In this document: positions 52,833-63,000 of the stretch, piece by piece
Layout: each line of letters begins with the position of its first letter
How positions within the stretch are numbered: position 1 is the stretch's first letter
Source: Rudanella paleaurantiibacter
Lineage (GTDB): Bacteria > Bacteroidota > Bacteroidia > Cytophagales > Spirosomataceae
Assembly: GCF_009184635.1 (NCBI RefSeq)
Contig: NZ_WELI01000002.1
Span: 186,001-250,000, forward strand
Direction: 5' to 3'
Length of the DNA: 64,000 nt
Program-made: the position numbers and the translations under genes
Notes under the pieces: model-generated
The model's database searches: none
Seen by the model: only the letters and a program-made list of their open reading frames with translations
What the model was told of the DNA's origin: nothing

Positions 52833-55800
52833 ATGGCTGAACGCATTAGCTACGGCAAAACCTGGTGGGGGCAGCAATGGCTGGGCGCCCTAAGCCAGAT
52901 TGATGAAGCCAACCGACTGCCCCGTGGCAAAACCTACGCCAACAAGGGAGCTGTGCAGGGTCTGAAAATCGATAACAACCAGATCAGTGCCTCGGTAAAG
53001 GGCTCTAAGCCCCGACCTTACAAAATCAAACTGCTGGTTCCTCTGTTTTCGGACGCCGAAAAGAAATCGCTTTTGACCGAGATTGAGGAAAACCCGGTTA
53101 TTCTGGCGCAACTCCTGAACCGGCAGCTACCACCCGAACTGGTCGAGTTTGCCGAGCAGCGAGCCATTGCTTTATTCCCTCAGTCGTTCGACGACCTGGG
53201 CATGGGTTGTTCCTGCCCCGATCATGCCATTCCCTGCAAACACCTCGCGGCTGTGGTTTACGTGATTGCCAACGAAATAGACCGGAATCCGTTTCTGGTG
53301 TTTCAGTTGAAGGGGCTGGATATTCTGGAAGAGCTCAAAAACGTTCAGGCCGATGTGGTGAGCGGCACTCTGAACGAGGTACTCTCGCTGCACGACCTGG
53401 GCACGGAGGATTTGCCCGACGACGAGGACTGGAAACCCGACGATGAGGCCCGTGCTCAACTCGACTACGCGACCATTCCGCCCCTCGCCGATCAGCTGCT
53501 CGACCTGTTGCAACCCACCACTACGTTTACCAAAAGCGATTTTTTAAAATCGCTGGCCCGGTCGTATACCCTGTTCAGCAAGCCCCTCGACGAGCAACCC
53601 AAAACCAAAGCCATTCTGGCTAAGCGCCGGGCGAGTGGCCTGTCGAACGACGCGCGCAGTCAGGCCACCGGCACCTCGCCCGACCTGAGCGATAGCATCG
53701 AGCTGCAGCTTGATGAGTTCATGGACATCAAAAAAATCGGGGTTTATAGCGAACACGGCGAACCCCGGTCCTTTACCGATTACACCCTCGGCGACCTCAC
53801 CGGCTGGCTCCAAAGCCTGAACGAGGCCGACTTTGCCGAAATGAGCGATTCGGTGCGGGGTTTGTATTTAGCCACACAGTTTTCGGCAGCGCTGCTTCGG
53901 CGCGGAGCCGTGGTGCCGCAACTCCTGCGCGTAGGTCCAACCGAAGAATACTACCGGGTACGCTGGATGCCCGCTACCCTCAACGAGGCCGTGCGGCAGC
54001 AAACCGACCTGCTGGCGGCTCAGTTGCCTCCCTTGCTGCTTACGCTTCGCTGGCAGAAAGAGTGGCTGGCTCTACCCGGCCGCGAGCAGGTGCTCACACT
54101 TTGCTCGCTGCTAATGCGCCCTGCCATTCACGACACCACCGTGGAACTGTGGGAGCGTTGGCCCCTCGAAGACGCCGACCGGCTCTTTTTCGGGGTTGAA
54201 ACCATCCGGTTTGAGGGTTTCGGGAAACGCGAAATGCCCCTGGCCATGCAACTGTGGCTCAACGATTTTTTCCTGAGCCACAAACGCTTTGTCCCGGTAT
54301 TAGCCGTAGAAGACTCCGAAACCGGCGCGTCCACACCGGGCGCATCCACGCCGGGCGAGGAGTTTCGAATCAGCCTGCTCGTACGCGATAGCGAGGCCAG
54401 CCCTATAGCCCCGCCCACCCCAGCCAAAACCGGTCGGGGGGCGCGCAAGGCTCCGGCAACTCCGCTAACGGCTCCGCCCATACCCTTGGCCGACATTCTG
54501 CGCGAAAAAGCCCACGCGAGTATCCGAATGGCTGTTTTGCAGGATCTGATTGTGCTCTCTCGCCATTTTCCCGACCTCGCTCAGCTCACCCGTACCGACA
54601 GCCCCGCCTACCTCTACTACAAATCCGACGATTTTGTGAAGGTACTGCTGGATATTCTGCCCCGGATGCAGCTGCTCGGTATTACGCTGCTCTTGCCCAA
54701 ATCACTTCGGCATTGGGTACGGCCGTCGGCGGGGGGGCGGCTCCGGGCCAAAAGCAAGAGTGCGGTCGTTGGCGATTCGTTTATGCGGCTCGACGATATG
54801 CTGGCCTTCGATTGGCAGGTGGCTATCGGAAACGAGATGGTGAGCGTAAAAGAGTTTCAGCGGCTGGTGAACAACACAACCGGCCTGGTCAAAATCAAGG
54901 ATCAATACGTGTTGGTCGACCCGTCGGAGTTGAACAAACTGTACAAACAACTCGAAAACCCACCCGAACTAACCGGGGCCGAAATGCTCAGAGCGGCACT
55001 CTCGGAGGAGTACAAAGGCGGGCGCGTGGGTCTGACAGACGATGTACGCGCCATTATCCGGCAGTTTACCGATGCTCAGGCGCAACCCCTACCCGATTCG
55101 CTACGGGCCAGTTTGCGGCCGTATCAGCACCGGGGCTACGACTGGCTGATCAAAAACACAGCCCTCGGCATGGGTAGTTTACTGGCCGACGATATGGGTC
55201 TGGGCAAAACCTTACAGGTGATTGCTTTACTGCTCAAATTCAAGCAGGAAGGTCGGTTCGACAAGCAAAAAGGGCTGGTGGTACTCCCCACAACCCTGCT
55301 CACCAACTGGCAGAAAGAGATTACCAAATTTGCCCCCGACCTGAAACCGTACATTTACCACGGCCCCGGCCGCAAACTCCCCACTACCGACACAACCGGC
55401 GCGGACACGACCGATACCAAAGCTACCCCGAAGAAAAAGGAAAAAGGCAAGCAGTCGGCCTCGTACGACCTGCTCCTGACCACCTACGGCGTGGTTCGGT
55501 CGGATCTGGAGAAGCTGAAGAAAACCACCTGGGCAACGGTCATCATCGACGAAGCGCAGAACATAAAAAACGCCGATACTGAACAAACCAAAGCCGTGAA
55601 AGCGCTCAAAGCCCCGATTCGGATTGCCCTGAGCGGTACGCCGGTCGAAAACCGGCTGTCGGAGTTCTGGAGCATTATGGATTTTGTGAATAAAGGGTAT
55701 CTGGGTGGCATTGGTAAGTTCAACGAGGAGTTTGCCCGGCCTATTCAGCAGGAGCGCGACCACCAGAAACTTGATCAGTTCCGGCGCGTCACGAGCCCTT

Positions 55801-56594
55801 TCTTGCTCCGGCGCGTAAAAACCGACAAAACCATCATCAGCGACCTGCCCGACAAGATCGAAAATAACCAGTATTGTTCACTCACGCCCGAGCAGGCATC
55901 GCTATACGAAAATGTGGTGCAGGAAAGTATCCGGGCAATTGAGGACAAAGACGGTATTGCCCGGCGCGGGTTGGTGCTGAAACTCATGACGGCCCTCAAA
56001 CAGATTGGCAATCACCCGTACCAATACCTCAAAGAAGGAAACCGCACCGGCGGGCCGGCCGCTCCCAGCCTTTCGGGCAAGGCCACATTATTGCTCAATC
56101 TGCTCGAAACCATCTACGCCAACCACGAGAAGGTACTGATTTTTACGCAATACCACGAGATGGGTGTGTTGCTCCAGCAGTTTATCAGCGATCAGTTTGG
56201 GCAGGAGCCGCTGTTTTTGCACGGTGGTACGAGCCGCCCCGAACGCGACCGCATGGTGGAGCAGTTTCAGAAGAACCGTTCCGATCACACGTTTATTCTG
56301 TCGCTCAAGGCGGGCGGCACCGGCCTAAACCTGACGCAGGCTAACCACGTCATTCACTACGACCTGTGGTGGAATCCGGCCGTGGAAGCACAAGCCACCG
56401 ACCGGGCGTTTCGGATTGGCCAAACCAAAAATGTGCTGGTGTACCGGCTCATGAATCAGGGCACGCTCGAAGAAAAAATCGACGCGATGATCCGCAGTAA
56501 AAAAGAACTGGCCGACCTCAGCGTAAAGACTGGCGAAACCTGGCTCGGCGACCTCAGCGACGAGGATTTGAAGGAACTGGTGAGTTTGGGGTAA
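52833..56594 (+). CDS. SWIM zinc-finger SNF2-family helicase
   Basis: A 1253-aa protein. A SWIM zinc finger is at C126, C128, C135 and H137 (GCSCPDHAIPCKHLAA). A middle region of about 500 residues follows with a Ser/Thr/Pro-rich linker near 495-540. The SNF2 ATPase has DDMGLGKTLQ near 785 (Walker A), IIDEAQNIKN near 905 and SGTPVENRLSEFW. The helicase C half (about 1060-1200) ends with KAGGTGLNLTQANHVIHYD and QATDRAFRIGQ. It is a DNA-dependent ATPase that moves along or remodels DNA-protein complexes. Its last 30 codons (56499-56595) are repeated at 59867-59963 after the kinase gene. Confidence 0.94.
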   Translation: MAERISYGKTWWGQQWLGALSQIDEANRLPRGKTYANKGAVQGLKIDNNQISASVKGSKPRPYKIKLLVPLFSDAEKKSLLTEIEENPVILAQLLNRQLPPELVEFAEQRAIALFPQSFDDLGMGCSCPDHAIPCKHLAAVVYVIANEIDRNPFLVFQLKGLDILEELKNVQADVVSGTLNEVLSLHDLGTEDLPDDEDWKPDDEARAQLDYATIPPLADQLLDLLQPTTTFTKSDFLKSLARSYTLFSKPLDEQPKTKAILAKRRASGLSNDARSQATGTSPDLSDSIELQLDEFMDIKKIGVYSEHGEPRSFTDYTLGDLTGWLQSLNEADFAEMSDSVRGLYLATQFSAALLRRGAVVPQLLRVGPTEEYYRVRWMPATLNEAVRQQTDLLAAQLPPLLLTLRWQKEWLALPGREQVLTLCSLLMRPAIHDTTVELWERWPLEDADRLFFGVETIRFEGFGKREMPLAMQLWLNDFFLSHKRFVPVLAVEDSETGASTPGASTPGEEFRISLLVRDSEASPIAPPTPAKTGRGARKAPATPLTAPPIPLADILREKAHASIRMAVLQDLIVLSRHFPDLAQLTRTDSPAYLYYKSDDFVKVLLDILPRMQLLGITLLLPKSLRHWVRPSAGGRLRAKSKSAVVGDSFMRLDDMLAFDWQVAIGNEMVSVKEFQRLVNNTTGLVKIKDQYVLVDPSELNKLYKQLENPPELTGAEMLRAALSEEYKGGRVGLTDDVRAIIRQFTDAQAQPLPDSLRASLRPYQHRGYDWLIKNTALGMGSLLADDMGLGKTLQVIALLLKFKQEGRFDKQKGLVVLPTTLLTNWQKEITKFAPDLKPYIYHGPGRKLPTTDTTGADTTDTKATPKKKEKGKQSASYDLLLTTYGVVRSDLEKLKKTTWATVIIDEAQNIKNADTEQTKAVKALKAPIRIALSGTPVENRLSEFWSIMDFVNKGYLGGIGKFNEEFARPIQQERDHQKLDQFRRVTSPFLLRRVKTDKTIISDLPDKIENNQYCSLTPEQASLYENVVQESIRAIEDKDGIARRGLVLKLMTALKQIGNHPYQYLKEGNRTGGPAAPSLSGKATLLLNLLETIYANHEKVLIFTQYHEMGVLLQQFISDQFGQEPLFLHGGTSRPERDRMVEQFQKNRSDHTFILSLKAGGTGLNLTQANHVIHYDLWWNPAVEAQATDRAFRIGQTKNVLVYRLMNQGTLEEKIDAMIRSKKELADLSVKTGETWLGDLSDEDLKELVSLG

Positions 56595-56595
56595 A
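56499..56595 (+). repeat. 97-bp direct repeat, copy 1 (end of the SNF2 helicase gene)
   Basis: Equal in length to the copy at 59867-59963, with 94 of 97 positions identical. It encodes the last residues of the helicase from KKELADLS to the stop. The three differences (CTG/CTC, GTG/GTC, TTG/CTG) are all synonymous. Confidence 0.92.
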
Positions 56596-56640
56596 GAATC
56601 TCTGTATATTAGTCGCCTATTGCTGTTCTAAATTACACTC

Positions 56641-57480
56641 ATGCCGTATTCAGCCGAAATCAGCCGCGAAGCGCCCAGTTGCTTCGTATTCGTCATCGAT
56701 CAATCCGGGTCTATGTCCGACAAGTTCGTTAGCATCGGCACACCAATGTCTCAGGCCGTCGCCGATACCGTCAACCGGTTTCTGCAACAGTTAGTCATCA
56801 TGTGCGCCAAAGCCGACGGTGTCCGGGACTACTACTACATCAGCGTCATCGGTTATGGTGCTGGTGGCGTCCGGCCTGCCTTTACGGGTGGCCTTGCCAA
56901 TGTAGAGCTGGCCCCGCTTTCACAGATCGCCAACAACCCCGCCCGTATTGAGGAGCGGACCAAAAAAGTATCGGACGGAGCTGGAGGACTTGTCCAAACC
57001 ACCATCAAATTTCCCATCTGGTTCGACGCCACGGCCGCCGGTGGCACCCCAATGCGTGAAGCTTTCAGCAAAGCCAACCAAATCATTGAGCGCTGGCTAA
57101 CCGAACACCCAAACTGTTTCCCCCCCGTTGTCATCCACATTACCGACGGTGAGTCCACCGATGGTGACCCCTCGGCAGAGATGCAGCACTTGCAAAGCCA
57201 GGCCTCGTCTGATGGCAATATCATCCTGTTCAACGTTCACACGTCAGCCCGCAGCACAAACCCCATTTCGTTCACCGCATCAGCCGCCCAGTTACCCGAC
57301 CAGTATGCGTTGATGCTATATAATGGCGCATCCGTTTTACCTGATTTTATGCGGAAAACTGCGATGGAAGTGTTAGGTTATGAATTGAATGAGGGGGCCA
57401 AGGCATTCGTTTTAAACGGTGATATTGACCTTGTCGTCACCGCCATTGAAATAGGTACTCGTCCTAAACTCCTGCGGTAA
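56641..57480 (+). CDS. von Willebrand factor A domain protein (TerY-like)
   Basis: A 279-aa cytoplasmic protein, almost entirely a vWA domain. MIDAS motif DQSGS at D20, S22 and S24 (FVFVIDQSGSMSDK), a Thr in GGTPMREAF near 140, and ITDGESTDGDP near 165 for the fourth metal site. TerY-type vWA proteins act with a PP2C phosphatase and a kinase in the TerY-P triad described for Ter stress systems. It starts 46 bases after the helicase stop and its stop overlaps the next start by one base (TAATG), so the genes are translationally coupled. Confidence 0.88.
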   Translation: MPYSAEISREAPSCFVFVIDQSGSMSDKFVSIGTPMSQAVADTVNRFLQQLVIMCAKADGVRDYYYISVIGYGAGGVRPAFTGGLANVELAPLSQIANNPARIEERTKKVSDGAGGLVQTTIKFPIWFDATAAGGTPMREAFSKANQIIERWLTEHPNCFPPVVIHITDGESTDGDPSAEMQHLQSQASSDGNIILFNVHTSARSTNPISFTASAAQLPDQYALMLYNGASVLPDFMRKTAMEVLGYELNEGAKAFVLNGDIDLVVTAIEIGTRPKLLR

Positions 57481-58238
57481 TGTTACAATGCCATTATTGG
57501 GTAGCCACAGTTCCGAAGAAGGGAAGTACTGAAGAAGAGAACGAAGACTTCTATTTCGCTGACCATTCAGCCGAGTCCGAGGGCATACCTTCTGTGAAGT
57601 TCGCACTCTCCGATGGCGCGACGGAGAGTGCATTTTCTGGCATCTGGGCTGAATATCTGGTCATAAACTTTGAAAAACACTCGTTTGACAAAACTCTTGA
57701 ATTAGCTATCGCTGACTGGAATCGCGAAACGCAGAAGCAGGAACTACCTTGGTATTTGCATAACAAAATCTTAGACGGTGCCCATGCTACTTTTTTGGGC
57801 GTCGAACTCAACTTAGTAGAACACCAAGCAAACGTAGTAGCCGTTGGTGATACTAACTTTTTTCAAATTAGGGATAACTTTCTCATCAAAGCCTTTCCAG
57901 TTGATGAACCATCAGGCTTCAACAACCAGCCAAACTTATTAGCCAGTGTTACAACCCAGCAGACGCCACTGGACGAAATCAAGTACGAATCAAAGAACTT
58001 AGCCCTCAATGCTGGCGATACGCTTATTTTAGCGACCGATGCCCTAGCGCACTGGCTTTTAATTCGTTGCACTAAAGACAACAAGCCTTGGTCGACACTG
58101 ATTGAGATGACGCAGTCCGACGACTTCGAGCAGCAATTCGTTAATTGGTTAATGCAAACGCGTCAGGATAAAGCAATCAAAAATGACGACACGACCCTGA
58201 TTATAATCAAACTGACCGATGGCCTTTCCAAGGGGTGA
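57480..58238 (+). CDS. PP2C-type serine/threonine phosphatase-like protein
   Basis: A 252-aa protein of PP2C fold. Metal-binding acids are present: ENEDFYFAD near 20-28 and FALSDGATES with D45-G46, then VAVGDTNFF near 123, LILATDALAHW near 183 and NDDTTLIII near 237. It is the phosphatase member of the vWA-PP2C-kinase set. The gene starts inside the stop of the vWA gene and ends 20 bases after the start of the kinase gene, consistent with tight coupling. Composition is more AT-rich than flanking genes. Confidence 0.85.
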   Translation: MLQCHYWVATVPKKGSTEEENEDFYFADHSAESEGIPSVKFALSDGATESAFSGIWAEYLVINFEKHSFDKTLELAIADWNRETQKQELPWYLHNKILDGAHATFLGVELNLVEHQANVVAVGDTNFFQIRDNFLIKAFPVDEPSGFNNQPNLLASVTTQQTPLDEIKYESKNLALNAGDTLILATDALAHWLLIRCTKDNKPWSTLIEMTQSDDFEQQFVNWLMQTRQDKAIKNDDTTLIIIKLTDGLSKG

Positions 58239-59856
58239 TGAGTACAACCAAGCAGTACAAAACCCGAACATTAGCTTTACAGACGTTGCCCTTCAGCGTA
58301 GTCAGGTCGAAACTCAACTATTCGGCCTGCCTAAACCCTATTCGGGTGGTTTCACTGTCACCTACAAACTACAAAGCCCCAACGGTAATTGGGCAGTGCG
58401 CTGCTTTACCCGTCAAGTACGTGACCTTGAAAAACGCTACAAGGCGCTATCTGCACTAGTTCAGTCTAACCCTAGTTTGGCTCCTTATTTTGTTGAGGCA
58501 AACTATCTGCCATCCGGTATTCGCATAAATGGACAACTGCATGGGATTATAAAAATGAGATGGGTTGAAGGAGATCCACTCAATCTTTATATCGGAAAAA
58601 TTTATCAACAAAGTCATGTTGTAGAAGGCATTTTGACAACCTTTGTTGGCCTTGTTCAGAAAATGGAGGCTGCTGGCATTGCGCACGGTGACCTACAACA
58701 CGGCAACATCATCATTAGTGAAGGCAAGATGTTGCTTATTGATTACGACGATATATACTTACCTGGCATACCAGGCCTTAAAGCTAATAGCGAAGGACAG
58801 CCTAACTACCAGCACCCCAAACGAACCCAACAGAATTATGGCAAAACCATCGACCGATTCTCAGCTATAGTTATCTATCTTGGTTTAAAAGCAGTTAAAC
58901 TCAAGCCAGCTCTATGGGCTAAGTATGACAACGGCGAAAACATCCTGATTAAAAACACCGACATTGCCAATTTGAGTGTGTCCCCGCTTATGCAGGAATT
59001 GTCGGCTATTACAGAGTTAAAGCCGTTGGTCGACCGTTTTAAGGGTATATGTTATTTGTCGTTTGACCAAGTTCCTACACTCAATGAGTTTCTAGAAGGT
59101 GCTTTTACTTACAGCACAACCAACACTGGCACTATTACCGTCAGAAGTTCGCAGTACGCTGTCCTTGATGGACGAAAAAAAGGCTCAATTCTGGAACACT
59201 TTGGTGAACGCGTCGAGGTAATCGGCCGTATTGACGCCCTTCGAGAAAGCAAGACCCGCTACGGTGCCCCCTACGTATTTTTGAACTTTGGCGTTTATCC
59301 GAATCAAACATTTACGGTGGTGATTTGGTCTGACGGCTTGGAGCAGCTTTCTGCTAAAGGCCTAAGCATTAACAGTTTCAAAGGCAAGTGGGTTAGCGTA
59401 ACCGGCGTTGTTGGTAGCTATAAAGAAGTACCTCAGATCGCCGTCGAAACAATCTCCCAAATACAAATACTTGATAATGAAAAGGTAGCTACGGACAAGC
59501 TTAACCCTAAGTCAATTCCACAACCTGCTCCACAGCCAGTTCCTCAGCCTAGACCGGTTACTCCGGTAAGCAGCGTTCCCAAGAACCCGCCCGCGCCGAA
59601 AGTACCTACACCTAAGCAGGGAGAAGAAGTATTCAACACATTGTATGGTAATCGTCCGGTAACACCAGCACCAACGCTCCAACCATCTCCGCGTCATCCC
59701 CCCCAATCCCAACCTATCTCCCCCAAACAAACGCGTCAACCCGTTAAACCCACGGCGCCGACTGTAACCTCAACTCCTCCAAACTCTTCAACCAATAAGC
59801 AACCCTCCCCACCCAAAAAAGGCTTTTGGAGAATATTAGCGGACTTCTTCAGCTAA
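58219..59856 (+). CDS. Protein kinase-like protein with OB-type domain and proline-rich tail
   Basis: A 545-aa protein. The kinase-like domain (about residues 40-290) has catalytic loop HGDLQHGN (H156-N163) and metal motif DYD (175-177), but the VAIK lysine position reads AVR at 59-61, so ATP binding may differ. Residues about 306-420 look like an OB-fold nucleic-acid-binding domain (VEVIGRIDALRES, YVFLNFGVYPNQTFTVVIWS, GKWVSVTGVVGSYKEVPQIA). A proline-rich linker (425-530) ends in KKGFWRILADFFS, a possible membrane-association or docking tail. Third gene of the triad. Substrate unknown. Confidence 0.85.
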   Translation: MAFPRGDEYNQAVQNPNISFTDVALQRSQVETQLFGLPKPYSGGFTVTYKLQSPNGNWAVRCFTRQVRDLEKRYKALSALVQSNPSLAPYFVEANYLPSGIRINGQLHGIIKMRWVEGDPLNLYIGKIYQQSHVVEGILTTFVGLVQKMEAAGIAHGDLQHGNIIISEGKMLLIDYDDIYLPGIPGLKANSEGQPNYQHPKRTQQNYGKTIDRFSAIVIYLGLKAVKLKPALWAKYDNGENILIKNTDIANLSVSPLMQELSAITELKPLVDRFKGICYLSFDQVPTLNEFLEGAFTYSTTNTGTITVRSSQYAVLDGRKKGSILEHFGERVEVIGRIDALRESKTRYGAPYVFLNFGVYPNQTFTVVIWSDGLEQLSAKGLSINSFKGKWVSVTGVVGSYKEVPQIAVETISQIQILDNEKVATDKLNPKSIPQPAPQPVPQPRPVTPVSSVPKNPPAPKVPTPKQGEEVFNTLYGNRPVTPAPTLQPSPRHPPQSQPISPKQTRQPVKPTAPTVTSTPPNSSTNKQPSPPKKGFWRILADFFS

Positions 59857-59866
59857 CTTCTAACCC

Positions 59867-59963
59867 AAAAAAGAACTCGCCGACCTCAGCGTAAAGACTG
59901 GCGAAACCTGGCTCGGCGACCTCAGCGACGAGGATTTGAAGGAACTGGTCAGTCTGGGGTAAA
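59867..59963 (+). pseudogene. 97-bp direct repeat, copy 2: orphan SNF2 helicase 3' end
   Basis: A second copy of the last 31 codons and stop of the SNF2 helicase gene, in frame but without the rest of the gene, 10 bases after the kinase stop. It is followed directly by a strong terminator, as expected for the original gene end. Only three differences from copy 1, all silent, show that both copies were under coding constraint when they diverged. Confidence 0.9.
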
Positions 59964-59975
59964 TATGCCCCCCAA

Positions 59976-60023
59976 TAAGCAACAGGCGTCTGCTCTCCAA
60001 ATTGGGCAGACGCCTGTTGCTTA
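59976..60023. terminator. Perfect 18-bp terminator hairpin
   Basis: Arms 59976-59993 and 60006-60023 are exact complements with a 12-nt loop. It lies between the triad/helicase remnant and the convergent secreted dehydrogenase gene. The T-tract is short, so its efficiency is uncertain. Confidence 0.8.
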
Positions 60024-60056
60024 ATCTACTTGAGAGAATATGCCGCGTGTGGCAAC

Positions 60057-63000
60057 TTACCGACTGATAACCAACCGCAATGAGGCCTTGCGGCCATCGG
60101 CCGGGTTAACCGAAATAAGATATACCCCATCACTGTACGTTGTAGTGGATAGGGTGTACTGCGTTTCGATCTCCGTCAGAACAGTTTTCTGGTATAAGAT
60201 TCGGCCGGTCAGATCCGTCAGTCTCAAGTTGGTGGGTTGACCATTGGCCGCTCTGAGGTCAATACTGACGCTATTTTGGGCCGGGTTAGGATACAGTTTA
60301 AAGCCCTCATCAGTCGGCTCAGCGAACGAGTCGAATACCGGGATCACCAGTCCGTCCCCCGCCATTCGGGCACCCGCAACCGCGCACTTAACGGTCTGCA
60401 CAACCCACTGCTGAGCTATAGTCCCATTGACCGTGTATTGAACAATCTCCACGTTTTGAGCCGAACTGGCCCCTCGCTGATCCATGGCGCTGCCGGAGTG
60501 TCGGGCTGTCAGCAAATAATACCCCTGCGTATCGCGCGTGATTCGCCATTGCTGACTGTAGCCGGTATTATTGGTCCATTGAATCAGGTTGGTATAATCG
60601 GCTGTGGAACCGCCACTCACGTCGATCGATTTACCGCTATTCACGTTCTGTAAACGGTAGTACCCTTCCGGGTTCAGCAGAATTTTCCACTGCTGAGAAG
60701 CCCGCCCTGAATAGGCCTGCTGCCGAATAATGGCCCCATCGTCTTTCGATTCGTTGGATACACTAACGGCTTTACCTCCATTGCGGGCCGAAATACGGTA
60801 ACAACCTGCTGACGAGAAGTTCAGTTGGGTATTGGTGTTGATACAGGTGCGCTGCTCAATGCTCCACTGTTGCGCCTGCGTGCCGTTGGCGGTGAACTGA
60901 ATAATTTCGCCACCTTCGTCCACATTGCTACCGCGCACATCCAGCCTTTTTCCTGAATGCCGGGCCACGAGTTGGTAATAGCCCTGGGCGTCGTACTGGA
61001 GTTTCCATTGCTGGTTATTTCCTCCCCCGTACGTCCATTGCTGGATAGCGGCATAATCAGCCGTCGAACTACCGGCTACATCCAATACTTTACCACTATG
61101 ATTGGCTACTACCTGATAGTAGCCGTTGGACGTTGCTACAAATTTCCATTGCTGCCAGGCCGCATTAGCGTCGGTTCGCTGCCGGACGGTTGCCCCATCG
61201 GCTAACGAGCCATTTTCCACGCCCAGCACCTTACCGCTGACCCGAGCCACCAGCCGATAACAGGCATTGGCCACGGGAGTCAGTGAGACAGAGACAGGAG
61301 TTGCCGGGGTGGCGCTCGTTTCGACGCCCCCTGTCCAGGCGGTCCCCCGGCGGGTGTACACCCGGAAAAAGTATTTCTGTCCGGCGGTCAGGTTTGTGAC
61401 CACCAGGCTGGTTGCCACGCCCTGATAAACCACCTTGCCCCCTTCAAACGCAGCTCCAGTACCGGTAAAGCTGGCATCCTGCGCGTAAACGAGATCAACC
61501 GGCCGGGTTGTGAAGCCACTCCCCGCTTTCGCAACTACCAGAACGTTATCATAAGCAACCGAGGGCGGAGTCCAGTTTAGCCGAACCGCGTTGGTTAAAG
61601 TAGTTGCCTGCAAATTACTGATTGCCAGGCTGGGTGAATTACAGTCTGGGTAAATCTTCACCGAGTCACGGGCAGTCAGCCCACCCCGGTCGGTAACCGT
61701 CAATTGAATGAGATAGTAGTACGTTTCGCCATCGCACCCCACAGGCGAAACATTCACCGTGGGCGAGGCCGTGGTCAGTACCGGTTCGCGGTGTTCATGG
61801 TTATTGTGCCGGAGCGTCACCTGCCACGCATACGTCAGGCTCGGAACGTCATCGTCGGTAACGGTTGCGGTAAGGGTGTACTGACTTTCGCGGTCGAGGG
61901 GGTACAGGGCGTTATTGACCGGATTGGTGATTTTCGCCGTAGGGGCCGGATTATTGACGGAGACTTGTACGGTTTTTGCGTCGCTCAATCCACGCCCATC
62001 GCTCACGGTCAGGCGCACCGTAAAGCCCTGGCTACTGGTACTGGTAAACACCTTAGTGGGGCTGGCGAGCGTTGAGGTGGTACCATCGCCAAAGTCCCAG
62101 GCGTAGGTAAGAGGGTCCCCATCGGGGTCGGAAGAGGCATCACCCCGAAAGGCGACCGTCAGCGGAGATGGGCCTGTCAGCGCGGATGCGGTAATGGCGG
62201 CCACCGGTGGCTGATTGCCCCCGTAGCTGATTTTCAGAAGCTCACCCGTGTTGATATTGACGTAGTACAGCGCCCCATCGAGCGCGTTATATTCCAGATC
62301 AACAATCCCGTTACCTCCGCCGTTGGGCAGAAACTCCCGCACCTGAGTCACGGCCCCGTTGGCGTCGAGCGTGGCCGCCCGAATCCAATTCGCTCCGTAA
62401 TCGGCAAAGTAGTAGGTATTCCGCCAGTTTGCGGGGAACGCGGTGCCTGCATAATAAGCACCACCTGTTGAGCAGTTGCCCCGGAAAGGTGTGCCGGGTA
62501 CGCCACTCGCTGTGCCTAAAGTAGAGGTCGTCGCTACCGATCCGTTGAACATTGGTGTACGGGCCACATCGGCCCCGTGTTGCCAGTCGAGGGCGGGCCG
62601 GGCATGAATGTACCGACGCTGTAAGCCGGGCAGTGCCTGCCCACTACACGGGTTGTTCACCGCCTGAACGGGATTGGTAGGTTGCTTCAGTAAATCAGCA
62701 AACGTCAGATACGGTTTATTACAGGTATTCGTAGGGTTGGGTTCGTCTCTATTCTCAAGAGTTTGGGCGGCTGTGGCGTAGCTACTATGCGTTTCGAGCC
62801 CTTCGAAAATAGGCCAGCCCGCGTTTTCGCCCCCTTGCCGAATTACGTGCATATCTTCCCACACGTTCCAGCCAACATCGCCCACCAGCAAGGTGCCCGG
62901 GTTGCCATCGGCCGGGTTAGTGCTGCCGGTATTGGGCCAAATCGTCATACGGTAGGGGTTCCGCAAGCCCAATGCCCACACGCGCGATTTAGCCGAGCGG

